Notes under the pieces: model-generated
Told to the model about the DNA's origin: nothing
Seen by the model: only the letters and a program-made list of their open reading frames with translations
Database searches by the model: none
In this document: positions 23,591-35,300 of the stretch, piece by piece
Position numbering within the stretch: position 1 is the stretch's first letter
How the letters are laid out: each line of letters starts with the position of its first letter
Source of the DNA: Trochalopteron elliotii
Taxonomy: Eukaryota; Chordata; Aves; Passeriformes; Leiothrichidae
DNA: 64,000 bases
Direction: 5' to 3'
Assembly (NCBI GenBank): GCA_024734555.1
Contig: JANPWX010000161.1
Coordinates: 731,370 to 795,369 of the forward strand
Made by a program: the position numbers and the translations under genes

Positions 23591-24084
23591 TGGAGAAAGC
23601 TTGAAAAAACAGCCTTGGAAAACTTGCTGCCATATCATGCTGCCACAGGAGGATGTCCCCAGCTTTGCTGGATGTCTCATGCCTTTGATCAGCCACTGAG
23701 AGGCTCCCCAGTGTTCCCAGTTGCTTCAGGCCTCTGTGGAATGGGAAGGTGGGGCTGGCATAGGGAGGGGGACACCAAACACATGAGGGAGATGGAGGTG
23801 GTGAGGATGGTGAGGCAAGGAGACCACGGGACATTTGAACTCCAGAGGAGCTGAGGGGACACCAGCAATGGCAGCACAGCTCACCCAAGCTGTCCCCAAA
23901 CTGTTCTGCTTGGGAGGGAGCTGCCATGCCTGGTGGCACGTGCCCAAACAAATGTGCTCTGGTCCCTGAGAGCTGGCAGATAATCCGAGGCAAGTCTGAG
24001 TGCTGCTCCTCCTCCCTGCCCTCCAAAAACCAGCCACACACATTCTCCACAGGAAAGAGATGGTGTTTTCAGCTGAGGCATTTC

Positions 24085-24150
24085 TAATCCCGTAATTAGA
24101 TGGTTTTTATCTGGCTCCTTATTTTGCTGGGAAGATTGATGCTATCTCCG
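24085..24150. promoter_or_regulatory. Short candidate regulatory element
   Basis: AATCCCGTAATTAGATGG and TTTTATCTGG followed by AAGATTGATGC form a small AT-rich island with one CpG. The call is weak and motif-based. Confidence 0.25.
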
Positions 24151-24261
24151 GTGCATCTCCCAGGCCTCAGGCTCCTTCTCTGACCTTGAGCAAGGTCACT
24201 TCAGCTCCTCTCACCCCAGTGCCCAGCCTGAGAAAAGAAAAGAGGCTGTGGATGCTTTATC

Positions 24262-24350
24262 TATAATATTTATTACATAGATTTATTTAAAATATATATG
24301 TATTTATAATATATATTTATTTGTAATATATATTTATTTATAAATATATG
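24262..24350. repeat. AT-rich tract with ATTTATTTATAATATATAT-type units
   Basis: The unit of about 24-26 bp built from TATTTAT and AATATATAT recurs roughly three times with small changes. This is a degenerate AT minisatellite or low-complexity tract. Confidence 0.85.
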
Positions 24351-26689
24351 AAGCCTGGCTGATCCATGGGCTCCCCAGGGCTGGCCATAAAGTGATGCAG
24401 CTGGCCCATGGTGGACATGGCTCAGAGCAAGCTCCTCCAGCCCTGTGGCCTCCTTTCAGCTACCCTCATCAGCAGGAGCTGGTGACAAATCCCTTCTCAG
24501 CCTCCAGGGAGGAGACTTGTCCAAGGAGACTCCTAGTCCACTAAAACCAGAGGAGCTGTGAGGAGATAAAGGTGAACAAGTGAAGATACACTCACTGGCA
24601 GATAAGTTAATGTTTTCTTTTATAAGAAACTCCTTTGTGAGTGTTTTCTCTGTGTGTGGTGGAAGTGACTGTACAGGTCAGAAAAGTCACCAGGAGTCAG
24701 CAGATACAAGCAGCCCTCATTTACTGGAAACTTTATCTCTACCATTGAATTTTCACCACAGAGGGTTTCATTAGGCCCACCAGGCTGGTACAAATGGGGT
24801 GCTGGAGCAGTGTTTCTCACAACCCCAGGGCTAATTTCTCACTCTGTTTTTTTGTTCCCGTTGTTCGCACGCTGGTGCTGCCAACTGCAGTGAGAGCAGA
24901 AGCCTGTATTCAAGTCAGATTTTTTTTTTTATTTCCTGCATTTGAGCAGGCCAGAATTTATACTGCTCGGGTCTCCTTAAATTAGTCCAAGAGGATTTCA
25001 TTTTACAGGCCTGCTTGACTGGGATCCTTTTGGCACGATGGGCTCAGCTTTGTATACAACTGAGATTCATATTTTATGTGTGTATAAAAATCCCAGCCAT
25101 GAATCTAGCAGCTTAAAACTTCACCTTCATTCTTTACAGCTCAATTCAGAGCACTCTGCACATTTCCAGCCACTTGGTCTTGCAGTTGGCTGAGCTGCAG
25201 GAAAGTGGCCAGAGATGCGGAGAAGCTCCAAAGGGATGCTTTGCTCTTCTTGGTTACCAAATGTGGCCTGAGAGCCCCAAAAGCCTCCAGCTACAGCAGG
25301 TCTGCAGTTCATGATGATGCCTTCCCTCTTTTGAGAATCCAGTTCCAAATCCGAAGTGAGACCTAGGGGGTATTGTGAGGAATTAGAGCTATAGCAGCAA
25401 TTTCAGACTCCATGGTGCTCCAGGGTTTCATCTGTGTCTCCATTGGGGAACACGTGGAGATCATCTGGAGCTGTTGCTCTCTGTTGGTGCTTGTAGCAAA
25501 CATCTTGTGATTGCCTGTGAGCCACCAGAGCTGGATGTGGGTGGTGCAGCAATGCAGGTGTTGATCTGCAGAATCCAAGCACCAAATTCCAGCCGGGGTC
25601 AACAGGCCAGGCTGGATGTCCTGTGTGGGAACAGTGAGGTTCTCTGCTGCCCAGGGCTATGGATGGCTGGAAAAATGAAGGTGCAGAGGATATGGATGGT
25701 GGGAAGCACCAGGCTGAGATATTTGTGTAGTTCTGGGTGTATCTAAATGCTGCTGGGCTGGTCCCAGCAGAGCTGGCTGCTTTGGGCTGAAGGCAGCCAG
25801 GCCGTGCCCAGCCAGCACCACCCTGCAATTCTGAGCTCTGGGGAAGCTGCACCAGAGCATACAGCAGCTGCACTGTTGCCAGCTGCATCTGGTACTGCAT
25901 GGGTGGCCTTGGTCACTATTTCCCTGCTCTCCTGGTGCTTGGATCCACACACAGGGTGCCTCTACCTTTCCCCTGCATGAGCCCAGTGGTGCAGCTGGGC
26001 CAGGCTGGTAGTGGTGGCTCACCTCTGGAATGCTGTGGCACAGCTAACTGGATTAGGAAGCAGCAATGAGCTTGGTGTGGGGAAGCAAAGTTCCTTCTGT
26101 GTGCAGACAGCAAGGATCTGCAGGGTCTGTTGGGATACAGTGATGTTCCAAGTCTGTGTATGGGATAATAGGGTGCTATGGGATGTGCTCCACAGCTCCT
26201 GCTGCTGAGATGGGAAGAGATGAGTCCTCATCAGTCATTCTCTTAGAGGTTTTCCTCTTGGCTGTGACTTCCAGCAGGGTTCAGTGGAATTAAATTTTAA
26301 AGAAGATAGGATTTAAGAATATGGATGTCCAAATGTTGGGTTTTACTTCAGGCTTTTTTGGCAGTACCTGGCCTGCATTTGGTTGTCAAACTCCTCTGTG
26401 AGGCTGCTCTGCCTTCCGGAGTCAGCCTGGCTTGGCTGGGGAGGTGTGAATCCCCTCAGGCTCTCGTCAGCCTCAGCAGATCCCTCCTGGTCCTGAGGGA
26501 CTGCAAAGAAAACTGGAATAAGAGTGGGAAACGGACAGGCAGCAGGTCCCCAGCTTTGCCTTGCTGGGTGTAGGATGGCTGTAGCAGGAATGTCACTGCC
26601 ATGTGCTCTGGGACCAAGCAGCTGATGGCCTGGGAGCATTTTCCCACCATGAGTGAAACATGCTGCCTCTTGGGTTGAGAATCCAAAGC
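24351..26689. other. Unassigned non-coding stretch
   Basis: Plain unique sequence, no gene or interspersed repeat recognised. Frames of 120-165 codons between 25400 and 26100 on the reverse strand are Ser/Pro/Cys-rich and have no recognisable domain. Confidence 0.45.
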
Positions 26690-26960
26690 ACAACCACTCC
26701 CTCCCCAACCCATGTTTGGTTTTCCAGTGGTTGGGTTTTATCGAGCAGTTCTTTATTGGATTTATCATGCCAGTTGTTAAAGCTTCCAGCTGCTTAAATT
26801 TACTTTCTTGTTTTCTCATTTTCTCATCAGTCTTTTCTGTGTTCTTTACAACAAAATCCACACGGCCCCCTATATCATTAACTCCACGGGCAAGTTAATC
26901 AAATTTACTGTCAGGCTCTGCTATAGCTGCTGGAATGTTTCTAATTTCTTCAGAGGGGGA
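26690..26960. promoter_or_regulatory. Candidate conserved non-coding element
   Basis: Contains GGGTTTTATCGAGC, TTATTGGATTTATCATGCC, TATATCATTAACTCC and CAAGTTAATCAAATTTACTG. AT-rich with few CpGs, bounded by GC-rich filler. No repeat recognised. Confidence 0.42.
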
Positions 26961-28127
26961 TATTGGGCTTGCAAAGAATCAGACAGCACCTCCATTTCTT
27001 TCTCCATGAGGCACCCCAGAGTGGCTGCAATTCCCAAATCAGCTCAGCCACTCTGCTTCCCACTGTGGTCTCTCCTGTTCCTGCTTTCTCCACGCCACCA
27101 CCAGCTCAGTCCAAATTTGGGGTTTGAATGATTTTCCATGGATGCCACCTCTTGGTTGGGGTGATCCAGGAGAGGGTCCAAACTAAAGACCAACTTTTGA
27201 GTGGGAGGGCTGGGAGGTTTATCCAAACCAGAACAACCTCCTTGGGTGGAAGGAGACTCTCCAGCCCTCATCCTGGGCTAGCACTTGCTGTGCAGTGGCT
27301 GCATGAGGAGCACCATTGCATAATCCCCATGGCATCCTTGGAACTTGCCATATTTATGGGTCACAGTGGGATCCAGAGGTGGAATGGAGACTGTCTGGAG
27401 TGCTTGGCTGTTTGCTGCTTGCCTGCCCTCAGCATCCCAAGGAGCAAGGACCTGTTTGGGTGTTGTGGCAGTCACAGAAAACTTGAGGACTGCTACCAAG
27501 GCACTGATCAGGGGGACCTCACCCTGCTGCTGCAGACTGCACCTCCCTGGGGGCTCCTGGAGATGGCTGCTGGTGCTGGGGAGGGAGATGTGCTCCTGCA
27601 CTAAAGCTCAGCAGCGATTTGGGCCGTGCTGTTTTGCAGAGTGTGGCTGACATGGTGGTGCCTCACTGAAAGATGCCTGGGAGGCTTTATGTACCTGAGG
27701 CAGCTGCCCAGGAAAAGGTTACAATGAACTCACATCTGCAAATACTCAAGTTGGTGGGTCTGTCCAGACAACAGGGCTGTGTGGTTTGGCTGGAGCTGGG
27801 CAGGCTGCTGGACACTCAGAGCCCTTGGTGATCATCCCCTGTGGAGGAGCCATCAGTCCCCAGGCCAAACCCCATCCCAGAGAGAACCCAAGCCAGGGAA
27901 AATCTCTTTAGTTGTGTGGGCTGTGGGGTTTGAGTGGGATCAAGACACCCCATGCACGTGTGGAAATGACACAGCTCTCATGCAGGGAGAGCTCACCTTG
28001 GTGCATCTCCTGCGTGTGCGAGGTGTGAAACAGCTGCTGCTGCAGGAGTGACACCCAGGGCTCGCCTCCCAAATCACCACGGGACAGCCGGCAAGGGAGG
28101 AGCTCAGGAGGAAAGGGAGATGGGCTG
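26961..28127. other. Unassigned non-coding stretch
   Basis: Unique sequence without recognised repeats or genes. Frames of up to 158 codons (27128-27604) overlap frames on the opposite strand and look accidental. Confidence 0.45.
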
Positions 28128-28217
28128 GGAGTGGGTGAAGGAAGAGGAGGAGGAGGGAGAGAGGAAAGGGGGAGCATGAGAGAGAGGGCAAGGGGAGGAG
28201 GGACGGGGAGAGAGAAG
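28128..28217 (+). repeat. Polypurine (GA-rich) tract
   Basis: About 90 bp of almost pure purine (GAGGAGGAGG, GAGAGAGGG, GGGGAGAGAGAAG). It borders the element candidate at 28230 and could adopt triplex DNA. It makes long Ser/Pro/Leu chance frames in antisense. Confidence 0.9.
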
Positions 28218-28229
28218 TAAACAGGGATG

Positions 28230-28800
28230 AAATTGCAGGTAAAAATAAAGCCGAGGAAGCCCAGGTGGAATTCATGCAAAGTCTCCTCATCAACACTGCG
28301 ACTCCCTCCTGTCACGGGAACTGTCATCCGGGCTCGGCTCGTAATGAAAGGGAAAATATTTTATTCAGATTTATTAATTTGAAAATGAAGCCCGCCTGTC
28401 GAGAGGGGGACAGTTCTTCTCAATCTGTCATCGTTGAACCACACGCTCCTGACACCGGGATTCATTTGTCTTGTCGGCTCTGACAGTCGGATTCTCCCAG
28501 AGCTGTTCCTGGTGGATCGCCCTGGGATTTTAAACCGGATGAAACACATTCCGACAAGGAACAGCCTCTTTATTAATGCAAATTACACGAGGAGGAAAGA
28601 GCGTGAGGGAGGGAGAGAGGGAGGGAGGGTGACGCCAGCAGACGCTCTGGTTCCTCTCCCCGTATCAGTCATTTGTTATTTACATTTATACACATTTTTC
28701 AGGTTTAATAAAAGGAGATCGGGATTTTCAGTGACATTTATGGATGGATTGTTTAGGGCGGGGGGAAAGGGGGGTATCGTCACTAGAAATGTGTGCAAAA
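28230..28800. promoter_or_regulatory. Large candidate conserved non-coding element (strongest in the window)
   Basis: About 570 bp free of repeats, with many homeodomain cores (TCAGATTTATTAATTTG, TTATTAATGCAAATTAC with an octamer-like ATGCAAAT near 28576). Unusually many CpGs lie in moderately AT-rich DNA (GGCTCGGCTCGTAATG, CTGTCGAGAGG, GTCATCGTTG, CAGTCGGATTC, GGATCGCC, CATTCCGAC). A G-rich G4-type run lies at 28606-28629. No frame resembles a known protein. The size and CpG retention make constraint likely, though alignment is needed. Confidence 0.52.
28606..28629 (+). other. G-quadruplex-forming candidate within the 28.2-28.8 kb element
   Basis: Five GGG runs with loops of 1, 5, 1 and 1 bases. 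The pattern is seen directly; structure formation is untested. Confidence 0.55.
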
Positions 28801-28820
28801 AAAAAAAAAAATTAAAAAAT
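28797..28820. repeat. A-rich tract
   Basis: A run of about 15 A, then TT and a further A run. Simple sequence. Confidence 0.85.
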
Positions 28821-29484
28821 CCAAGTATGTATATATACTCAGAGCGGCACGTGTGCAAGGTGTGTCTCCCATGGGCAGAGCAGGATTCGGACAGGGAGAG
28901 CACATGGGCTTTCCCAGGGTGCAGGAGGGGTGGCTCTGAGCTGGGGAGGAAATGTGTGGCAGTGCCATCAGTCTGGTGACACTGCCGAGGTGGCCGATGG
29001 CAGGGCTGCGGCATCTCCCGGTGTATCCATAGGATCCACCCTCGGTTCCTGGTGGGAGTGACTGGCTGGGAAGAGTTTTTTCGGAGTTTGTGGGGTAGGG
29101 AGTGCTGCCCATGCCTGTGCATGCAGGGCAGGGGCTGGAGGCAAGGCTCCCTCACATCCATGAGGGATGTCACTGGGGGGACTGTGGCTCCTGGGCATCA
29201 CAGTGACTTCCCAGGGCATGGCTGTCCCTCCAAGCCCTGCTGCTGCTCTTCCACAGGGAAGACAACACTCACCAAACACCAGCATCTTCCAAAACCCTCT
29301 TGCCTCCCTCCTATGGGCAGCATCAGGGCCTCCAGGACAGGTTTTTGCCCCTGAGGATCCAGCTGTGCTGAGGGGGGCCGGCTCCAGCCCCACCCCCGGG
29401 TCCCCTCAGCCCCTTGGAGCTGCATAAAACAAACGCCAGAGCCGGGAGTGTGGAGAGCCTGAACGTGTGTGTGTAATGATGTCT

Positions 29485-29600
29485 CCACAGTCTATAGAAT
29501 GAATATTTAATAGCGCTTGTCAGCAAGATCTTATAGAGGGATTTCTGTCCTAAAATGCTCGTTAGCTCTCACCATTTCCACGGCAGCCTCGGTGTTTATG
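29485..29600. promoter_or_regulatory. Short candidate regulatory element
   Basis: Contains CTATAGAATGAATATTTAAT, AGCGCTTGTC and AAAATGCTCGTTAGC. AT-rich with CpGs in GC-rich surroundings. Motif-based call. Confidence 0.35.
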
Positions 29601-29894
29601 GTGGCTTCTGGCTGGTTTGTCACCTTCGCCCTGGACTCACCATCCCTCCTCAGCCAGGGCTCAGCACTGTCACCATTGTCACCCTCAGCAGTCCCATCCC
29701 TGGTGAAGACAGAGATGTAAGGCAACAAATAGGAAAGCTGATGGATGCCTTTCTCCCCAGGGGCAGGTGGGACCCCCTGGTTTAGTGTCCCAAAGTCTCT
29801 AAGGTGACTTTGTGTGTCCTGCAGCAGTCCCCTGTGGGTCCAAGACCCCTGCCCCCAAAATTCCCCCACCCTGCTAAAGCTCCATCAGGGAGAC

Positions 29895-29990
29895 ATTCAG
29901 GCTTGACTTGAGGGCTGCAAGTGATGGAGAATCTACCACGTCGTTAGGCAAATTGTTCTGCTGGTTAATTAGCTTCACTTTTAATGTGCT
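29895..29990 (-). mobile_element. Ancient CR1-like LINE remnant, reverse
   Basis: The phrase GATGGAGAATCTACCACG followed by TTAGGCAAATTGTTCTGC and GGTTAATTAGCTTCAC resembles the antisense of an old CR1/L3-type LINE 3' region ('gatggagaatccaccac...gttccagtggttaatta...'). It is short, heavily diverged and lacks the terminal repeat. It is much older than the other CR1 copies here, and the family assignment is from memory of the consensus style. Confidence 0.65.
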
Positions 29991-31249
29991 TGGAGCAATG
30001 AGAACAGTAATTCACGGTAGGAACAGGGATGTGCAGTGAGGGCCTGGAGAGGTGTGGGAGAGGAGAACGGAGAGCTGGAGAAAAAGGACTCAAAATTAGA
30101 GCACAGACATTTTTCAATGAATCTTTAGTCTGTGAGAACAACAATGAGAAAAGAGAGGAGGAAAAAGAAGAGTGAAGAGGAAAGAAGGAAATGTTTCAGG
30201 GGGATCAGTGTTATTTTTGAATTTGGGTTGAGTTTTGTGAACGCTATTTTTATGACAGAAAACTAAAGAGTAGAAATAACAAAATGCCATTCGGTAGCAT
30301 CCTAGAAATGCACTCATGCACTTTTCATTCTGGAATGGAAAGTTGTGAAATCTAAATCTTGGTCTGAAACCATTTTCTTTTAAGGAAATGGGGGGAGGCA
30401 CTCACTTGATGCTTGAACCTCGATGCTTGAAACCTTCCTCAAAGGTTTTCCCAGAGTCAGTGGACTCTTTTTGGCTTGCCTACTCCTTGCTTGAAATGAG
30501 GCATGTTCCTGCTCAAAGAGGAGCCCATAACAAAGAGCTTCTGCAAGTTTCTTTCTTCAGGTGGACCCACAAGTTGCTCTGAGAACAAAGTCGGGGTTAA
30601 TCCTCACTGTGAAGTGTTAACCCATCATGGTGGCCACAGAAAAACAGATCTTGCTGCCTGGGGGGCACAGGGACATGCTGGAGCTGTGCCTCAGCCGTGC
30701 TTCCCAAGATCAAGGCCCAGAAAACAGCAGGGATGTGTTTGGTGAGGCGTCCCCAGAGCTGCTCACTTGCAGGAGAGAGCAGAGCTGGGGGTAGGGAAAT
30801 GTTTCTGCAGCTGCCACAAGCCCGGGCTCCCCTGCTCTCAGCTGTCAGAGGTGACAGGGACATGACACCAAGGACAACCTTGGGAGCACCTTGAGGAGCC
30901 ACCTGGAGCCCTGGCCTGTGCCTCAGCCCAGTCAGAGCACCTCTAGGTACTGCTTTCAAGGACCTCCCCACCTGGTCTGCAGGGACTGGCTGAAAAATCA
31001 CTTCTGTCCTTGAATTCCTATTTCCTTGCAAACCCCGTGGCTAGGGCTCAGCCCTGGTGTAATAGGCATCTGCTTGTAGTAATCTCAACACCCCTCCCCA
31101 AACCTACTTATGAAATACTGTACCTTGCACCAATTTTATCTGTGACATCGCATAAAAAAAAAAAAAATCCATTAAAAGAAATAAAAGCAGGTGCAGCCTG
31201 GTGCTGCAAACACTCCTTCACTCTCATTCTCTCCCCTTCGTTCTCCCTC
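29991..31249. other. Unassigned non-coding stretch
   Basis: No gene. 30100-30360 is AT-rich (GTTATTTTTGAATTTGGG, GCTATTTTTATGACAG) and could contain a weak regulatory element. 31153-31165 is an A run. The rest is plain filler. Confidence 0.45.
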
Positions 31250-31490
31250 TCCTTCACTCCCGGTGTTTGCTAGTTTGTATGATTAATTTTATCAATTTTC
31301 CTGACCTGCTTTGCCACTGAAATAAATATGACAGCTGCAGTGCTGCCTCAATTCGTTCTCTTGCCAAGTGAGCTGCTGAGATGTGTTTTCTTGTTGATCG
31401 CAGACTTTGGTAAATATCAAGTAAATAGACTGAAGAGGATTCATTTCAGCAGCTTGGATTGTCAGGACTTCAGCCCGAGAGCACATCCTT
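31250..31490. promoter_or_regulatory. Candidate conserved non-coding element
   Basis: Contains GATTAATTTTATCAATTTTC, CTGAAATAAATATGACAGC, TTGTTGATCGCAGAC, GGTAAATATCAAGTAAATAG and GGATTCATTTCAGC. AT-rich, no repeat, sharply different from the CT-rich sequence to its left. Confidence 0.45.
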
Positions 31491-33699
31491 CACCGGGGAG
31501 ACAAAGGGAGAAGGAAAGCTCCTGTCCCTCCCCAAAAAAGCAATCAAGAAACCCTTGTGGTGCACCAGGCTGCTGCCTGCCAGGCCCATAATTAGCAATG
31601 TCAGCAGAAGTTGCTGAAGTCTGGGTCCTGAAAAGGAGCCCCATGGCCAGTCAGCTCCTGTGGGGTGTGTGTGGGTCAGGGTGGCAGCAGAGATGGAAGC
31701 ATTGGGCACTGCCATCCCCGTCCTTTTCTACATCTCAGAACTGTCATGGAGAAAAGTCCCTCACCAGATTTTCCACCCTGGCACTGTCTCCTGTCCCTGT
31801 GTGGAAGAGAGGCATCCTGTCCCTCCTCAGCAGAAGGTGGCCCAATGGGCCATGGGTTTAGGGAGCACCAAAATCCTGTCTGGTGTGGGTGATGTGAGCA
31901 GGGAGTTTTGGTGGCATGGTGATAACCTGGTCTTGCCACCTGCCTTCAAATGAATGGGCAGTGTCCAGTACCCTGATTTGTCTCTCCCAGTGAAATTCAG
32001 CCAGGAGTGAGCTGAGGGCTTCCTGCCTTCCAAGCAGTCTCTCCTGGAGATCTCTTTCCATGGTGAGGCTGGAAGTGTGGTCAAAGCAAGTCTTCCCCCC
32101 TAGGTAGATGTTACCTGTGAGCACACACCCAGCACTGAATCCTGAACAGGGCACTTGAATCCTGACTCTTGCTGCCCTTGAACATGGCTTTGCACAAGCA
32201 GCTCTGATTGCTGCAGGGCTCTGCTGGCATGGCAGGATCCAGGCACACTTGAAGTCCAGGGGACCCTCATTGTTGGTTATGCATATGGTGCATTGTTGTG
32301 CACATGGAGAATTTAAAACATTAGGAGGGAAATGGTTGTGTTAGCAAATCCACCATATGGCCCGTTTAGCTGTTGTGGCAGGAGAGAGAAAGGGAAGCAC
32401 TGAAATATCACTGCTCAGTGCTGGTTTTTCAGCCAGCAGTGTCTCTGAGGCCACCATCTCAGTGATGGTGGTGTTTGCCCTCAGGACTTCTAGGTGTCTT
32501 TCAGAGAGATTTGGGATCCATCTCAAATCCAACCTCAAAGCAGCTGCGTCTTCCCCAAATGGTGGTTGTGCATTTTTTTGGGCAGGACTCCCCTGTGTGA
32601 GTGCCTGGAGCACCAGAAGAAGTCAGGGCCAGAGCATCCAACCAGGCTAGAGCAATGAGGATGTGATATGGGTTTAATTTCTGGAGCAACTCCTAATGGT
32701 GATGTGGACAGGACTGATGCTGCTGGGTCAGCATTCAAGCACTGTGTGTCCTGCCCTGTTTGAGGGGCTTTGGCTCTTTGAAAATATTTAAGGCTGTGTC
32801 TGTGGAAGAAGTAGGCATAATTCCCCAGGCATAGCCTTAAATACTTCCAAAGTAGTGCTGAAGAAGAGTGCTGAGCAGAATTTACTTGTATGGAAATCCT
32901 TACCAACATTGTCTAAGCATTCAATGGCCCTAAAAGTTCCTCAGTGGGGTGATGCTCCCAGTGTTACCAGCCCCACCTGTACAAAAGCCTCGAGTGTGCC
33001 TACTCTTCCCCAAGAAATCATGACATTGGAATAATGTCATGATTCAGGGACATCAGAATAAATTCCAGGGGCTGCTTTGTGCCCATGCAGACTTTGGCTG
33101 CAGTTATATATAAGCTTTATTGCTATAAACAAAAGCCTTTTGCTGATTTCTAACAGGTCTGTATCTTTAGAGACTCTACAAGCAAGGAATGCTGCACAGA
33201 AGGTTTTGCAGTCTGGTGGAGGATGAAGATGATCCAGTTGATCAGTAATTAACCAGCACAGCCCACGGCCCAGCCCTCTGTCCGCTGCAGCTCTCAGCAA
33301 AGCTGCCTTCAGTTGTCACATCCAAACACAGGGAGAGAGGGGAAAAAATAGAAACTCCCAGCCTCCAAAACCAAAAAGAGAACTTGTAAATGTGACCCAG
33401 ATAAACACGATGCAGGATGGCATCCTTGAGTCAGCAGAGAGCCTGGAACACTTGCTCATGGACCTCCTCCACCCTGGCATGCTGCAGGAAGCTGCAAAGG
33501 CTGGGTGGCTGCTGCAGCACCCCAAAATCATCCCCCCAAAACTGCCACAGCCTCCAGCCTGGCTGTGAGTTGCTGAGCTTTGGCTCAAGAGCTTGAAACC
33601 AGGGGGCAGGACGAAGGGGGCACCATAAAATACCTGTAACTGAATATAAACCCAGAGACATAGGGCTCCCCTGCTGCCTCTGCTCCAATTTCCTGCAGA
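31491..33699. other. Unassigned non-coding stretch with a perfect hairpin
   Basis: Unique sequence with no recognised gene or interspersed repeat. The only marked structure is the inverted repeat at 33016-33044, listed separately. Confidence 0.45.
33016..33044. other. Perfect 12-bp inverted repeat with 5-bp spacer
   Basis: Left arm AATCATGACATT (33016-33027), spacer GGAAT, right arm AATGTCATGATT (33033-33044). The arms are exact reverse complements, so the site could form a hairpin or be a dyad for a dimeric factor. No transposon termini or target duplications were seen around it. Confidence 0.8.
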
Positions 33700-33707
33700 T
33701 TGACTGT

Positions 33708-33785
33708 GCTCCCATAGCTTTACCTTTTGGAATTATTGCATTATTACCATTACTAAGGTGATAATTTTCATTAACGACTTGCTGC
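33708..33785. promoter_or_regulatory. Short candidate regulatory element
   Basis: GGAATTATTGCATTATTACC, ACTAAGGTGATAATTTTC and CATTAACGAC form a dense run of ATTA words. Small and motif-based. Confidence 0.38.
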
Positions 33786-34213
33786 TGGAGGCTGTGGAGT
33801 CCAGGACTTCCCATCAGAACAAAGGTCTGGCTGGCTGTAGGGACTCCCCTCTCCTTGTCTTTGCACCAGCTGGGGCACCCAGGAACCAGGAGCCAGTGAA
33901 AAAGCATTTCATTTGTTTGAAATGCATTTGCTGCCCTTGGATGGGGCTCCAGACTCGTGGGTAGAGTGGTGTCTGACTGCTGTCACTCCTTGCATGGATG
34001 TGCTCTTGGACAGAAAGCCCAAACTGCAGGTGCAGTGTTTGTGCAGGGCTCTGTGCTGCTCCCAGACCAGGACTGGCCCTGGGAAAGACACACTGTTAAG
34101 GAATATTTTTTTGGGAGCAGATGCTACAGCCCACAGCCAGGAGTGGTTGGGTCTGGGTGGGCTGAGCTGCCTTAGGAATTGTGCTGTTGTTCTCCTTGAA
34201 TGTGTTATTTTGT

Positions 34214-34475
34214 AGGATCATTTAAGTTGGAAAAGACCCCTAAAATCATCAAGTCCAACCAATTGCCTAATACTGCCAGGCCTACCACTAAACCATGTCC
34301 CTAAACACCACATCTGTTCATTTTCTGACCACTCCCAGGGATGGTGGATCCACCACTGCCATGGGTAGCTTGTTCCACTGCTTGATCAGCCTTTCAGTGA
34401 AGAGCTTTATCCTAAAACCCAATCTAAACCTACCCTGGCATAACTTGAGGCCATTTCCTATTTAATCCCACCAGG
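34214..34475 (-). mobile_element. CR1 LINE fragment, reverse
   Basis: The forward strand starts AGGATCATTTAAGTTGGAAA and continues through ATCATCAAGTCCAACC, CCAGGGATGGTGGATCCACC, TTGTTCCACTGCTTGATCAGC and CCCAATCTAAACCTACCCTGG, all antisense CR1 3' UTR and ORF2-end phrases. The terminal tail repeat is missing or degraded. A moderately old copy of about 260 bp. Confidence 0.92.
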
Positions 34476-34959
34476 TGAATGCTGCCCAGACCAGCCCAGG
34501 GAATGTCCAGCATGGAGCTCACACTCTGTGTGCCTGTGCCAAAGGTCTCCAAGCCAGCTCCAAATTTCCCCAGGCCCTGTGAGCTCCAGGGATCCGTTTT
34601 GGCTCTGGTGGAGCAGCACAAGTGATGGCAGTGCCACGGTGTGGTGCCTCCCAAGATGGATCAGCAGGATGGATGGCCCTGCTGCCAATGCAATGGGCTG
34701 GGATGACCAGACACAGCTGGGATCATGAATACCAGGGAACACCACCAGCCCACCAGGGAGCAAAGGGCAGCAGCACTCCTCTCCTTCCCACCAAGGTGTT
34801 CTGATGGCTGCTGTGTTGACTGGGCATATTTTTTACTGATGCAGATCACCTTGGTCCAGCGAGGAGCTCCCGCAGCAGCCGCTCCTCATCAATTCAGATA
34901 CCCCCCTCCCCTCTTCTCAAGGACTTCTGAGAGCAAAAGGCTTGTGGCTACAAAGATTT

Positions 34960-35300
34960 ACACCCCCTCAGCAAGGGTTAACCTCATCTGGCAGCCACTA
35001 TTGTCTCAGGACAACTTGTCAGTCTGTGAGAACGTGCCGTAATGGATTTGAAGTGGATTGCTTAGCCCACGGAGAGGGTGATGCTGTATTTATTGAATAG
35101 ACATTAAAAAGAACATTTCTCAATTTCTCAGCACTGAACTCGAGGTCAATGGATCTTTTTGGCACTGACATGCTGAGTCAACTCCTAGCTTAAAGCTTTT
35201 AGAAGGACCAGGGTTAGATGAAAGGATTAGACTCCGTCTTCAGCGTTTCCCTGGCAAAATCGTTGGGTGCTAAATCATTTATGTTGCTTTGCGGTGCTCG
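34960..35300. promoter_or_regulatory. Candidate conserved non-coding element
   Basis: Contains AACGTGCCGTAATGGATTTG, GTATTTATTGAATAGACATT, GAACTCGAGGTCAATGG, a GCTGAGTCAACTCC (AP-1/MARE-like), CTTAAAGCTTTTAG, and AATCGTTGGGTGC. Retained CpGs, no repeat, and an enhancer-like mixture of factor words. One of the clearer candidates. Confidence 0.48.

Noticed and set aside
23451..23699. Hydrophobic frame resembling a membrane protein
   Set aside because: Produced by a T/G low-complexity tract (23463-23590).
28128..28217. Ser/Pro/Leu-rich reverse frames
   Set aside because: Antisense of a polypurine tract.
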